Assembly: GCF_010974825.1 (NCBI RefSeq)
Contig: NZ_JAAILA010000031.1
Coordinates: forward strand, 124,001-188,000
Source of the DNA: Aeromonas rivipollensis
Lineage (GTDB): Bacteria > Pseudomonadota > Gammaproteobacteria > Enterobacterales > Aeromonadaceae
Direction of reading: 5' to 3'
Length of the DNA stretch: 64,000 bases
Shown: one piece after another, positions 25,190 through 37,700 of the stretch
How positions within the stretch are numbered: position 1 is the stretch's first letter
Layout of the letters: each line of letters opens with the position of its first letter
Translations under genes and position numbers: made by a program
The notes under the pieces: generated by a model
The model's input: the letters and a program-made list of their open reading frames with translations, nothing else
What the model was told of the DNA's origin: nothing
Databases searched by the model: none

Positions 25190-25262
25190 CTGCGGTAGAT
25201 GATGGCGATCGGACAAATCCCCATACAAGGGAAGAAAAATGAAATGCCGCTTGCATGGTCAT
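25190..25262 (-). pseudogene. Remnant of a second nrfD 5' end
   Basis: Between nrfC and nrfD the - strand reads MQAAFHFSSLVWG, then after a shift of frame PIAIIY. The intact nrfD starts MWHDAFHFPSLVWDWPIAIY. About 60 bases can be aligned by eye with small indels. It overlaps the end of nrfC by a few bases. Confidence 0.7.
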
Positions 25263-25939
25263 GACGTTATCTCCCCTTTGGGCACGCGGTACATCTTGGG
25301 CGAGGTGCCGAGCCCCTGCTTGTAGCGATAGGTGGTCTCCTTCACCAGCCGTTTGGCAATCGGGCTATCGGGATCATCCAGATTGCCGAACACCAGCGCC
25401 CTGGTGGGGCAGGAGGCCACGCAGGCCGGCTCCTTGCCCGCCGCCAGATTGGTCTTGCGGCAGAAATCGCACTTGTCCGCCACCCGGGTGACCGGGTTGA
25501 TGAAGCGCACCTGATAGGGGCAGGCGGCGAGGCAATACATGCAGCCGACGCACAAGTCCGGGGCCACGTCGACGATGCCATCCTCCTTGCGGATATGGGA
25601 GGCGCCGGTCGGGCAGACGTGGACGCAGGGGGCGTTGTCGCAGTGCTGGCAGGACTTGCGAAAGAAGTGGTAGTCGGCATCGGGGAAGGTGCCTATGGGG
25701 CCGGAGCGAAGGATCTCGAGCCGCGAGACCCCCTGTGGCACCTGGTTCACCTCCCGGCAGGCATCCATGCAGGCGGTGCAGCCGATGCAGGCCGTCTCGT
25801 CATGGAGCATGCCATAGCGGACCCCGTCTATGGTCTGGCTGTGGGCGAGGGTTGTGGCAAGGGCGCGGGTCGGCCCCGTCATCATGATGAGGGCCCCCGC
25901 GCCCATCCCCGCCATAAAGTCACGACGAGAGCAGCTCAT
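25259..25939 (-). CDS. nrfC: NrfC, 4Fe-4S ferredoxin subunit
   Basis: This 226-aa protein is exported by the Tat system (SRRDFMAG near the N-terminus, then a hydrophobic stretch). It has four cysteine clusters of the DmsB/PsrB type: [35 protein letters not shown], and CDFC...C...C. It carries electrons from NrfD to NrfB in the periplasm. The start at 25937-25939 matches E. coli NrfC and overlaps the nrfB stop (ATGA); the longer open frame upstream belongs to nrfB's strand in another frame. Confidence 0.95.
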   Translation of the reverse strand: MSCSRRDFMAGMGAGALIMMTGPTRALATTLAHSQTIDGVRYGMLHDETACIGCTACMDACREVNQVPQGVSRLEILRSGPIGTFPDADYHFFRKSCQHCDNAPCVHVCPTGASHIRKEDGIVDVAPDLCVGCMYCLAACPYQVRFINPVTRVADKCDFCRKTNLAAGKEPACVASCPTRALVFGNLDDPDSPIAKRLVKETTYRYKQGLGTSPKMYRVPKGEITS

Positions 25940-26532
25940 GGTGCCTCCTTGCCCGCATTGACCTGCAGGCCGGCCACCTTGGCTTGATGCTGCTTGCTGT
26001 GGCAATCGACGCAGATCTTGATGCGGGATTTTTCGGCTATCCCCACCATGGGTTCCTTGGCCGGGTGCAGCGCGTGACAGCTGGTGCAGCTGAGCTTGGT
26101 GGCGTGCACGTCGTGGGCCCAGAGCGCCTCGCGCAGGGGTTTGGGCTCGTGGCAGCTCATGCAGACCCCGTTCTGCTCGGCGATGGGATAGGTCCCGGTG
26201 CTCTGCTTCTCATTGAAGCTGTCGCTAAAGCGCATCACGTCCTTGACCCCTTCCCTGTGCTGGGGGGAGGGCTGGCCGTGACAGTTGGTGCAGGTCACAG
26301 GCGCTAGGTTGTTGGGGTTGGTCGCCTGACCATGCTTGCCATGCATCCCCTCGGTCTGCTCCTTGTGGCAGTCGGTGCAGGCCTTGTCGGGGCTGCGCAA
26401 GAACGCCACGTCATGCGTTTGGGGCAGGGCCGCAGGCGCGATCGTCGCCTCGGCAGCCTGGCCCTGCAGGCTGGTCAGCAGCATGGCCGCCATCAGCATC
26501 AGTCGTAAGAAATCCATCGTTAAATCACCCAT
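25936..26532 (-). CDS. nrfB: NrfB, pentaheme c-type cytochrome
   Basis: This 198-aa periplasmic electron carrier has five CxxCH heme sites (CTDCH, CTNCH, CMSCH, CTSCH, CVDCH) after a signal peptide ending near QGQA-AE. It passes electrons from NrfC/NrfD to the NrfA dimer. I chose the ATG at 26530-26532 because GGAGG lies about six bases upstream; a second ATG five codons later is possible. It lies 51 bp after nrfA. Confidence 0.94.
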   Translation of the reverse strand: MGDLTMDFLRLMLMAAMLLTSLQGQAAEATIAPAALPQTHDVAFLRSPDKACTDCHKEQTEGMHGKHGQATNPNNLAPVTCTNCHGQPSPQHREGVKDVMRFSDSFNEKQSTGTYPIAEQNGVCMSCHEPKPLREALWAHDVHATKLSCTSCHALHPAKEPMVGIAEKSRIKICVDCHSKQHQAKVAGLQVNAGKEAP

Positions 26533-26583
26533 AGGAAGCCTCCATCCGATTGCGGGCCCGACTCGGCGGGCCCGCAAATCTCG

Positions 26584-28026
26584 TTACTGTGCGAGCCGTC
26601 CGGCCGCTTTGGCCTCGGCATCCCAGGCGGGGACTGTGGTCTTGAGGAACTGGGCCTTGTCGCCGTTCATCTGCTTCATGTCCATGCCAAGGGCGGCCTG
26701 GGCCTTCTCCTTGCTGGAGATGTCAGGAATGGCGATCTCGTGGCTGATCCCCTTGGCCGCCAGCAGGCGAGCCAGCTTGGTGCGGGCGTCGGCGGCCTTG
26801 TCCAGGGCGGTACCCAGCATGCGCAGCGCCACTTCAGGGGCGTGCATCTGCACCCCGTGGGAGGCGATGGAGAAGTCCCAGCGCCATTGGGCGTGACGGA
26901 TGTCTTGCAAAATGTCCTTCATCTCGGCATCGGTGGCGCCGGCATCCCAGGCCGCCTTGGCCTCGAAGTGGGCGTGCACCAGCTGCTTCTCGACCTTCAA
27001 TTTGATCTCGGTCACCGCATCCTTGCGCTGCTTGACCACCCCCTGCAGCATCTCCTTGCTCTGGGTGTGGCAGTTGCGGCAGGTCTGCTCGAAGCGATCG
27101 AAGGGGTTACCCACCTTGTGATCCGTGTAGACCTTGCCCTGCTCGTTCTGCACCTTGGGCATGTGGCAGTCGACGCAGGCGACGTTGTTCTGGCCGTGAA
27201 TGCCGGCGCGCCAGGTCTCGTACTCGGGGTGCTGGGCTTTGAGCATGGGGGTCTTGGAGAGGGCATGGGTCCAGTCGGCGAAGCCGATTTCGTCGTAGTA
27301 CTCTTCCATCTGCTCGACAGTGGTGCCCTTGTCCCAGGGGAATTTCACCGCCTTGGTGGGGCCATTGAAGTAGTACTCCACGTGGCACTGGCCGCACACC
27401 TGGGACTGTTGATCGAAGCGGCCCTGCTCCTTAAACGGTTTGCCGATGGCGGTCATGGCGCGGTCTGCATAGGGGCGGGAGAGGTGCAGGGCAGGTTTCC
27501 CTTCCTTGAACTCTTTCGAGGCGGTGTCGTGGCAGTCGGCGCAGCCTATGGTATTGACGATTTCCGGCCCGCCCTTGGCCCACATCCCCTTGAAGTAGCC
27601 ATCTTCGCCTTTCTCGTCGATGACGCGGGCCACATCCGGGCCCTTGCAGCTCCAGCAGGCCATGGGCAGGGGACCGTCTTCGGCGGTTTTCGGTGCCCCG
27701 GTGCGCAGTGTCTCGCGCACGTCCGTCAGGGCATAGAAGTGACCGCGGGGCTTGTTGTAATCCTTGGAGAAGGGGTAGCCGGCCCAGAGCACCACCATCT
27801 GCGGATCTTCCGCCAGGGCGTCGGTGCGCTCCCGGCTCTCGCTGGTGTTTTTCCAACTGCTGAACTGATCGGCGTGATCCTTGGCGAACAGCTCGCTGCG
27901 CGCCTCTATCTTGCCCTCGGGGGTGGCCTCGTCTGCCTGTGCCAGCATGCTGGTGCCCAGCAGGGCAGTCAGCAGCAGGGCGGCCAGACCCGGCCGAAAT
28001 GGCTTGTTATGTGAACCCACGGTCAT
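26584..28026 (-). CDS. nrfA: NrfA, ammonia-forming cytochrome c nitrite reductase
   Basis: This periplasmic pentaheme enzyme of about 480 aa reduces nitrite to ammonia with six electrons. The signal peptide ends near MLAQA-DE. The catalytic heme site is CWSCK (lysine-ligated, needing NrfEFG), followed by four CxxCH sites (CADCH, CGQCH, CVDCH, CRNCH). The frame is open to 28107, but the extra N-terminus is not signal-like. The start is either the ATG at 28024-28026 or the GTG six bases later, which is better spaced from GGGAG. It is first gene of the nrf set, and FNR- and NarP-like sequences lie upstream. Confidence 0.96.
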   Translation of the reverse strand: MTVGSHNKPFRPGLAALLLTALLGTSMLAQADEATPEGKIEARSELFAKDHADQFSSWKNTSESRERTDALAEDPQMVVLWAGYPFSKDYNKPRGHFYALTDVRETLRTGAPKTAEDGPLPMACWSCKGPDVARVIDEKGEDGYFKGMWAKGGPEIVNTIGCADCHDTASKEFKEGKPALHLSRPYADRAMTAIGKPFKEQGRFDQQSQVCGQCHVEYYFNGPTKAVKFPWDKGTTVEQMEEYYDEIGFADWTHALSKTPMLKAQHPEYETWRAGIHGQNNVACVDCHMPKVQNEQGKVYTDHKVGNPFDRFEQTCRNCHTQSKEMLQGVVKQRKDAVTEIKLKVEKQLVHAHFEAKAAWDAGATDAEMKDILQDIRHAQWRWDFSIASHGVQMHAPEVALRMLGTALDKAADARTKLARLLAAKGISHEIAIPDISSKEKAQAALGMDMKQMNGDKAQFLKTTVPAWDAEAKAAGRLAQ

Positions 28027-28172
28027 CACTCCCAGATAAAATGTCCATGCCGAGCCTGACCGTTCCATCTTGGTGCGTGGACATCTGTGCCCATGGTCGA
28101 TGGGCATGGCAGGCCGATTAATTGTTATGACTGCATAGAAAATGATTTTTATGCATTTGCTCGTGGAGATAA

Positions 28173-28228
28173 TACCAAATGGGTAAAATGGATAATCATT
28201 TATCCCTGTGGGAGTTGCGCTAGATCAA
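28173..28228. promoter_or_regulatory. nrfA control region: NarP-, palindrome- and FNR-like elements
   Basis: ATGGGTA (28179-28185) is a perfect NarL/NarP heptamer on the - strand and faces TACCAAA (28173-28179). GGATAA-TCAT-TTATCC (28190-28205) is a perfect inverted repeat. TTGCG-CTAG-ATCAA (28215-28228) fits the FNR site TTGAT-N4-ATCAA at eight of ten positions. A TATTAT hexamer at 28169-28174 (- strand) could be a -10. Anaerobic activation by FNR and nitrite/nitrate response by NarP is the known control of nrf operons. Confidence 0.5.
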
Positions 28229-28764
28229 TTGGCATGGGGGGCTAATGCAAAAAGTGAGATCCAGGTTGAATTATTGAGCCCAGTCGGGTGGTTACCCCCA
28301 TCATCTCTCCATGGTGATGCGCTGCGGCTGGCCATCGCCTCGGGGATGCGGGAGCGTGCCAAAGGGCGGGAGAGCAGGGGAATGGCCTCTGTGACCTGGG
28401 GTGCCGCCAAGCGAAAATGAATACTTATTCTTTATTTCTGCTGGGGAGGGGTGTCTTGCCTTCCCCTGGTGAAATAGTGGGAAAGCCTGTCGGGCGCGTT
28501 CAGGTCAGAAGCTGTCGCATGAATGGGTGCCAATAGGGTTATATTCTTAATTTCAGGCAGAAAATCGGACTTATATCCTGAGCTATTCCATGAATTGCAG
28601 CTCTTTTTTGAATTTAATAGGAAGGTTTGCGGCATTTACTTTCGATATTTTCGAAAATGACGAAGGGATCTGTGTCCGTAGAGGCGGTAAAATAGCCGCC
28701 TGTCACGGTGACGTCCTGTACCCTTGTGGGTCTGGACTGTCTGTGTTTACCCGTTGGAGGATGT
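28229..28764. other. AT-rich leader and promoter region of the giant adhesin gene
   Basis: This gap of about 535 bp shows no credible gene. It becomes AT-rich from about 28410. Near the adhesin start it has TTTCGA-TATTT-TCGAAA (28640-28656), a possible operator, and AGGCGG-N8-CCGCCT (28682-28701), a hairpin that would lie in the leader RNA. GGAGG at 28756-28760 serves the adhesin ATG at 28765. I looked for a cyclic di-GMP (GEMM) riboswitch and did not find its conserved core. Confidence 0.45.
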
Positions 28765-31700
28765 ATGGCTGAGCTGCGAATAGAGAAACCGACTCTTGTT
28801 ACCCAGGTGGAGGGTGCCGTGTTTGTAATGGATGCCAATGGCTCCTTGCACCCTGCTACTCTGGGGATGCAGCTGCTGCCGGGAATGCGCCTGCTCACCG
28901 AAGGGGACGGGCGTTTCGAGCTGGCCGATCCCGCGAAGACCCCAAACGCCGACCAGCCCGAGCTGGCGCAGACAGAACCGAACCTGGCCATGGATCCCGA
29001 GCTGGCCAGCTTGCAGGAGGCCATCCGTCAGGGGGCCGACCCGACCGAGCTGTTTGAGGAGACCGCGGCCGGTAACGCGGCAGCCGCCACGGGTGGCGGT
29101 GTGGTCGGCTCCAGCGCTGGCGGCTTTGTGGTGGTGGATCTCAACAGCGAATATACCCTGGCGGAGTCTGGCTTTGACACCGATCATCAGGGTGCCCAGC
29201 CAGGGGACGAGCTGCTCTATTCGGAAGATCAGGATCTCCTGGCGGGCATCACCATCACCGAGCCCCAGACCACCGACAACATCATCAACGCCGACGAGGC
29301 GACCGGCGTCATCATTCGCGGCTTTGTCGAGGATGTGGAGGTCGGCCAGACCGTCACCGTTACCCTGATAGACCAGGATGGTAACCGACTCACCACCACC
29401 ACAGTGGTGCTGCCGGGCTTCGTCTGGGAGGCCAACTTCGGTGACGTCACCGGCAAGCTGGTGGACGGTCCGCTCACCATAGTGGCCGATACCCAGGATG
29501 CCGCCGGCAACCGGGCCAGCGACACCGGTCAGACCCTGCTCGACACCATCACCACCATCACGCTGGATCTCAGTGACGAGAGCGACACCGGCGCCAGCCA
29601 GGTGGACGATCTGACCCGCGACACCACGCCGCTGCTGCAAGGCAAGGGAGAGCCCGGTGCCACCGTCACCCTGAGCCTCGGCGGAAACGTTCTGACCGTG
29701 CTCACAGTGGATGGCAACGGCAACTGGCAATACCAGATCCCCAGTGACATGGCCGACGGCGCCTATGATTTTCGCGTCGATTCGGTGGACATCGCCGGCA
29801 ACAGAGCCAGCGACACCCTGACCGTCACCGTCGATACCCGGGCCGGCATCGACATCGACGATCTCGACACCCAGAACATCCTGGGCCACGACAATGTCAC
29901 CCTGAGCGGCAGCACCACAGAGGTGGAAGCGGGCCAGCGCGTCACCATCAGCCTCATCGGCCAGAACGGCCAGACCCTCTACAGCGGCGCCGCCCTGGTG
30001 GGGAGCGACGGTCGCTGGCAGCTCAATGGCCTGGATCTCTCCGGCATTCAAGGCCCCTTCGAGGTGCGCGCCGAGGTGACGGATCTGGCGGGGAACCGGG
30101 TGATCGATGGCGCCCCCCTCATCGGCCAGAGCGATACCCTGACCCTGTCCGAGGCGGATCTGGCCAAGGGCCCGGTGAGCGCCACCGGCTCCCTGCACAC
30201 GGGGGCGGGCATGGATGGCAACCTGCAGGTGAGCTTCGGCGCCGATCAGAGCGCCCTCGAGCAGCTCGGCCTGACCAGCCAGGGCGCTGCCCTCAGCTAC
30301 CAGATAAACGGCCAGACCCTGACCGCGAGCGCGGGGGGCGTCACCGTCTTCACCCTGACCCTGGCCAATGACGGCAGCTATCGCATCCTCTGGCAGCAGA
30401 GCCTGGATCACGGCCAGGACAGCCAGAGCCTGCCGTTCTCCCTCGAATATCGCGACAGCGACGGGGATCTGGTGAGCGCCAATCTCACCGTCAAACTGGT
30501 GGACAGCACGCCGCCGGACTTCACCATAGCCCCCATCTCGCTCACGGAAGACGGCTTCACCCAGCAGGGCGCCGTGGTGGGTCAGAGCGAGTTCGTGGTC
30601 GGCCACCAGGCCGATCCCCTGCTGGCGGACTCCCTTGCCTTTGCCGATCAGGCCGCGACGCTCACTCGCCTGAGCGGCAGCGGGCTCAGCAGCGACGGCC
30701 ATGTGCTCAGCTTCGAATTCACCGGCGATCGCCTGCTGACCGGCTATTACCAGGATGCCAACGGCAACCGGGTCGAGGTGCTGAAAGCCGAACTCGACGC
30801 CAGCCAGTCGGGCAGCGACGTCAAGGGCAAGGTCACCGTCTCCCTCAATGGCCCGCTGGATCATCAGGGCTGCGACCAGCTCTCCCTCGGCCTCTCCATC
30901 TCTGCCAAGGAGATAGACGGTGACGAGACCCGCGCCGATCTCCAGGTCGCCATCAATGACGGCATGGATCCCAGCCTCGGCATCGACGGCGGCATCAGCC
31001 TTCAGGAAGGGGCCATGGGTCAGAGCCTGGATGGCCAACTGCCGGTCAATGTGGGCAGCGATCGCCTGGTGTCCCTGAACTTCGAGGGGAACCAGCCCGC
31101 CCTGGATGGTCTCACCAGCGGCGGCAAGCCGACCAGCTATCAGGTCAACGGCAATCTCATCACCCTGCTGGATGCGGGTGGCAAGACGGTGCTGACCGTG
31201 ACCCTGGATCTGGACGGCAAGTACCATGTGCAGCTCGACGGTGTGCTGGATCAACCTGTGGGCACCAACAGCGTCAATCTGGGGCTGCAGGTGCAGGGCA
31301 CCGACTTTGACGGCGACCAGAGCAACCTCGGCACCCTCAACATCCAGATCACCGACGGCGCCTTGCCCCAGGTCGACCCTGTCTCTCTGACCCTGACCGA
31401 AGACAGCAACTGGAGCGCGGCCCAGACCCTGTCCGGGGATCTCAACATCACCGCCGGCAGCGATCCCCTTGCCAACATCAGCTTCGATGCCAGCCAGCCG
31501 GGCCTGCAGGGGCTCACCAGCGGCGGTCAGCCAGTTGTCATCAGCATCAGCGGCAACAGCATCAGTGGCGCCGTCAACGGCCAGAATGTGTTCACCCTCA
31601 CGCTTGATCAGAGAGGTCACTACGTCTTCACCCTGAACCAGCCGCTGGATCAGGGCAGTGCGGACAGCCTGATCAAGGCGGGATTCACCCTCACAGACAG

Positions 31701-34700
31701 TGATGGGGACAAAGTCTCCTCTTCTTTAAGCGTCGCCATCGGCGATGGGGCCAACCCGGTGATCAGCGCCGTGACCGGCTCCAGCCTGACCGAGGCCAAC
31801 CAGGGCGACGCCGCCGTGGTGGGCAATATGAGCTTCACCGTGAACCACGGCTCGGATGCCCTCGATCAGAGCAGCCTCAGGTTCGATATCGCGGCGATCC
31901 AGAGCAGTCTGGACGGCAAATACAGCAGCCACGGCAGCCCGGTTACCTTTACCCTGGATGCCAATGGGGATCTGGTGGGCACCAGCGCGGATGGCCGCGA
32001 GGTGCTGCGCGCCGAGCTGGACTTGGTGGACAGCAACGGCAACTGGAGCGTCACCACCAAGGTGACCCTGAGCGGTGAGCTGGATCACCAGGGCAGCGAG
32101 TCCCTCGACCTGCCTCTTGCCATCACCCTCACGGACAAGGATGGGGACAGAGTCTCCACCCAGTTGCCGCTGACCATCAAGGACGGCAATGCGCCCGGCT
32201 TCGTGGCAGGCAGCGGGGTGAGCCTGGACGAGGGCAACCTCGATGGCAGCAACCCCCTGACCGGCACGGGCCACTTCACCGTGGACGCAGGCTCGGATCG
32301 GGTGAGCGAGGTGTCTTTCGCCGATCCCGCCGAGCAGCCGGCCCTGACCGCCCTGGGCCAGAGCGTGAAATACGAACTGGTGGACGGCGATGCCGGCATC
32401 CCGGGCAACCAGATCCTCAAGGGCTATGTGGAAGTGAACGGGGTACGGGTCGAGGTGCTGCAGGTCGAAATCAGCGGCAAGCTCGACAACGCCGCCAGCA
32501 ACGGTTTTGACTACAAGGTGACCCTGTTCGAGGGGGTACACCAGACCAATGGCAGCAGCACAGCGCTGCCGTTCAAGGTCAACGTCGTCGACAGCGACAA
32601 GGGATCAGGCAACAACGACACCACCTCGGGCACCCTCAACATCAGCGTTGCGGAAGGGGACAAACCGACCCTCAGCCTCACCGGGGTGACCCTGAATGAA
32701 GGGCGCTTCGATGGGGCAGCAAACAACCAGACGGTGGACGACCAGCAGGCCACCGGCACCCTGACCATCAAGGCGGATTCTGATCCCGTGGTGGACGTAC
32801 GCCTGACCCTCTCCGGTCAGGTCGTGGATGCCAGCGGCAAGGCCATCACCCACAACGGTGAGACGCTCACCTGGCAGGAGGTGCCGGGCAGCAATGGCCA
32901 CAGTTTCCAGGGAGTGACCGCGAGCGGCACCCTGGTGCTGAGCGTGGCCCTGCCGAGCGTGCCGGGAAGCATAGCGGCCCACAGCTCGGCGACCCTGGAT
33001 TACCAGGTCACTATGCACACCAACCTGGATCACGGCGCCGACGACAAGCTCACCCTGACCCTGCCGGTCCAGGTGACCGACAGCGATGGCTCTGTGATCA
33101 ACGGCAATACAACAGCCGTGATCACCGATGCCGCCGACCCCAGCCTCGGCATCGACGGCGGCATCAGCCTGCAGGAAGGGGCCGCCGGTCAGAGCCTGGA
33201 TGGCCAACTGCCGGTCAATGTGGGCAGCGATCGCCTGGTGTCCCTGAACTTCGAGGGGAACCAGCCCGCTCTGGATGGTCTCACCAGCGGCGGCAAGCCG
33301 ACCAGCTATCAGGTCAACGGCAATGCCATTACCCTGCTGGATGCGGGTGGCAAGACGGTGCTGACCGTGACCCTGGACTTGGATGGCAAGTATCATATGA
33401 AGCTCGATGGCGTGCTGGATCAACCTGTGGGCACCAACAGCGTCAACCTGGGGCTGCAGGTGCAAGGCACCGACTTTGACGGCGACCAGAGCAACCTCGG
33501 CACCCTCAATATCCAGATCACCGACGGCGCCTTGCCCCAGGTCGACCCCGTCTCCCTGACTCTGACCGAAGACAGCAACTGGAGCGCGGCCCAGACCCTC
33601 TCCGGGGATCTCAACATCACCGCCGGCAGCGATCCCCTTGCCAGCATCAGTTTCGATGCCAGCCAGCCGGGCCTGCAGGGGCTCACCAGCGGCGGTCAGC
33701 CAGTTGTCATCAGCATCAGCGGCAACAGCATCAGCGGCGCCGTCAACGGCCAGAATGTGTTCACCCTCACGCTTGATCAGAAAGGTCACTACGTCTTCAC
33801 CCTGAACCAGCCGCTGGATCAGGGCAGTGCGGACAGCCTGATCAAGGCGGGCTTCACCCTCACAGACAGTGATGGGGACAAAGTCTCCTCTTCTTTAAGC
33901 GTCGCCATCGGCGATGGAGCCAACCCGGTGATCAGCGCCGTGACCGGTACCAGCCTGACCGAGGCCAACCAGGGCGACGCCGCCGTGGTGGGCAATATGA
34001 GCTTCACCGTGAGCCACGGCTCGGATGCCCTCGATCAGAGCAGCCTCAGGTTCGATATCGCGGCGATCCAGAGCAGTCTGGATGGCAAATACAGCAGCCA
34101 CGGCAGCCCTGTCACCTTTACCCTGGATGCCAACGGGGATCTGGTGGGCACCAGCGCGGACGGCCGCGAGGTGCTGCGCGCCGAGCTGGATCTGGTGGAC
34201 AGCAACGGCAACTGGAGCGTCACCACCAAGGTGACCTTGAGCGGTGAGCTGGATCACCAGGGTAGCGAGTCCCTCGACCTGCCTCTTGCCATCACCCTCA
34301 CGGACAAGGACGGGGACAGAGTCTCCACCCAGTTGCCGCTGACCATCAAGGACGGCAATGCGCCTGGCTTCGTGGCAGGCAGCGGGGTGAGCCTGGACGA
34401 GGGCAACCTCGATGGCAGCAACCCTCTGACCGGTACAGGCCAGTTCCAGATTGATGCGGGCTCGGATCGGGTGAGCGAGGTGTCGTTCGCCGATATCGCA
34501 GAGCAGCCGGCCCTGACCGCCCTGGGCCAGAGCGTGAAATACGAACTGGTGGACGGCGATGCCGGCATCCCGGGCAACCAGATCCTCAAGGGCTATGTGG
34601 AAGTGAACGGGGTGCGGGTCGAGGTGCTGCAGGTCGAAATCAGCGGCAAGCTCGATAACGCCGCCAGCAACGGTTTTGACTACAAGGTGACCCTGTTCGA

Positions 34701-37700
34701 GGGGGTACACCAGACCAATGGTGGCAGCACAGCGCTGCCGTTCAAGGTCAACGTCGTCGACAGCGACAAGGGATCAGGCAACAACGACACCACCTCGGGC
34801 ACCCTCAACATCAGCGTTGCGGAAGGGGACAAGCCGACCCTCAGCCTCACCGGGGTGACCCTGACCGAGGGGCGCTTCGATGGGGCCGCGAGCAACCAGA
34901 CAGGTGACGACCAGCAGACCACCGGCACCCTGACCATCACCGCCGACTCGGATCCCGTGGTGGACGTGCGCCTGACTCTCTCCGGTCAGGTCGTGGATGC
35001 CAGCGGCAAGGCCATCACCCACAACGGCGAGACCCTGACCTGGCAGGAGGTGCCGGGCAGCAATGGCCACAGCTTCCAGGGAGTGACCGCGAGCGGCACC
35101 CTGGTGCTGAGCGTGACCCTGCCGAGCGTGCCGGGCAGCATAGCGGCCCACAGCTCGGCGACCCTGGATTACCAGGTGACTGTGCACACCAACCTGGATC
35201 ACGGCGCCGACGACAAGCTGAACCTGACCCTGCCGGTCCAGGTGACCGACAGCGACGGCTCTGTGATCAACGGCAATACAACGGCAGTGATCAAAGATGC
35301 CGCCAACCCCGTGATCAGCTCCATCGGGAGTGTCACCGTCAATGAGTCGGATCTCAATGGCGGCACTGGTCAGCACGGGGGCACCAACCCTGCGGGTACA
35401 GGGGAGAAAGCCACCGGGCAGGTGGTCATCGATGCGGGTAGCGACAAGGTGGTGGCCCTGCAACTGGATGTGGCCCGCTTCAACGCCCTCAACCAGCTCA
35501 GCTCCGGGGGCAAGGCCGTCAGCATCAGCGCCGACAGCCAGCCGGGTGTCTATCTGGGCAAGGACAGCGGGGGCAAGCTCATCTTCAAGCTGACCCTGGA
35601 TGTCTCTGGCCGTTATACCTTCGAGCTGACCGGCAATCTGGATCACAGTGCTCAGGGCGATGATCTGCTGGATATTCAGCTGCCGTTGCAGGCCCTGGAC
35701 AGCGATGGGGATCTCAGCGGCGAGGTGATAGGCCACGTCAGCGTGCGGGACGATGTGCCTGACGCGGACGATTACAGCAAGACCCTGAACCAGGGGGCGA
35801 AAGTGAGCGGCGATCTGCTGGCTACCGCCAGCGAGGGAGCCGACGATGCCGTGATAAAATCGGTCACCATCAACGGGGTCGAACACTCCATTTCCGCCAG
35901 CGGCAACACCACCATTGCGGTCACAGACAGCACTGGGCAGACCATAGGCACCCTGGTGATCAACGCCGAGGGGAATTACAGCTTCACCGCCCGGGCGGAT
36001 ATAGATCACAGCAACAACACCCTGGTGCAGAAGGTCGACTTCCACCTGGTGGATGGTGATGGGGATACCGATGATGGGGTGCTGACCCTGACCATAAGGG
36101 ATGAGGCTGGTCTCCTTAACGTGACTGCTGCGACCGGGCAGGAAGATGAGGGGGCGCTGGATCCAAGCCAGGGCATTCCCATCGCCATGAACCTGGACAT
36201 AGGCGACTTCGATCGGGGCGAGTTCGTTGAGAAATTGCTGATCCAGGCCCCGGCCAATGCCCATGGCACCTTCTATTTCAACGGTGTTGCGCTCACCACC
36301 ATCACCCAGGGTGGCAAGACCTGGTACCAGGTGCCGCCAGCGGCGATGCAAGCCGTTGCCGGTACCAACGACAAGTTCGAACTCAAGGGCGTGACCTTTG
36401 TGCCCGATCATGACTATTCGAGCCAGAGCGATGGCGGCAACCCGCTTCGCTTCCCGATCCAGTTGCAGGTCGGCGTCACCGAGGGGAGCAAACCCTCAGT
36501 GCTGACCGGCAACCTGGATATTACTGTGCAGGGCATTGCCGACAAGCCGCTCTGGGATGACGGCAGCACGAATAAGCACTACAGCACCGATGAGGACAGC
36601 ACCGGCATCGCCCTCAACGTGCAGGCCAGGCTCACCGACACCGATGGCTCAGAGACCCTGAGCTACCAGATCAGGTGGGCGTCCGGCGAGGGCAGCCTGA
36701 CCCTGAACGGCAAGGTGCTCACGCCCGACGCGAACGGCCTCTATACCGTCTCTGCGGGGGACATCAACAAGATCACAGTCGTGCCCGGCAAGGACTACAG
36801 CGGTGACATCAAGCTTGTCGTGACGCCGGTGAGCACGGAGAAAACCCCCGTAGTCACCGGGAAGGAGACAGCCCTTGGGGATCCCATCGATCTCATCATC
36901 AACGTCAACCCGCAGGCGGATGACGCCAAGCTGACGGTGCGCGACATCCAGGGCAAGGAAGACAGCCTGCTGGATCTGGGCAGCAAGATAGCGCTCGCCC
37001 ATCTGGGGGATACAGCTGATGGCTCCGAGCAGATGTTCGTGCGCATCAGCGGCCTGCCCGCCGGCGCCACCCTCTGGCTCGGCGGCGTGGCGGTCACCCT
37101 GGATGCGAACGGTTATTACGAGGTGCCCTATGCCCGCATCGGCGAGCTCAAGCTCGAGCCGCCGAAGGACAGCAACGTCGACTTCGATCTCAACATCCAG
37201 GGGGTGGTAAAAGACACCGCCACCCTGACCGATGCCAATGGTCAGACCCAGACAGTGGTCAACGAGAAGGTCACCGGCAGCCAGAACCTGCATGTGGATC
37301 TGGTCGGGGTGGTGGATGAGCCTCATTTTAATTTGGACAGCAGCGGCTGGACCCTGGATGGCAAGGGCTACACCACCACCATAGGGGAAGATGGCAAGGC
37401 GCCGCTGAACTTCAAGCTCGAATCGGGGGAGACGACGAGGGATGGTTCCGAAACCCTCAACCTGGTGCTGGAAGGCTTGCCGGAAGGGGCCAAGGTGTTC
37501 GGTGATAATGGCCAGGAGCTCACCCTCACCTTCGCCGGGCTCGACGCCCAGGGCAAGCCGACCTATCAGGTCGACGTCTCGAGTCTGGGCCACCTGCAGA
37601 TCCAGCCGCCCCCCAACAGCACCGCCGACATCCACCTCATCGGCCACGTGGTGGTGACCGAGAACGACGGGGATCACCAGCGTTTCGACGTGCCGCTCAC

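Noticed and set aside
24988..25224. 78-aa open frame between nrfC and nrfD
   Set aside because: It is the frameshifted remnant of an nrfD 5' end running into the intact nrfD in another frame; no separate gene is supported.
28640..28764. Cyclic di-GMP (GEMM) riboswitch before the adhesin gene
   Set aside because: The conserved core segments of that riboswitch are not present; only a simple hairpin is visible.
28747..31620. 957-aa open frame antisense to the start of the giant adhesin gene
   Set aside because: It mirrors the codon pattern of the sense gene (high third-position GC), has no ribosome site and no recognisable domain. Similar antisense frames recur exactly in the second repeat copy.
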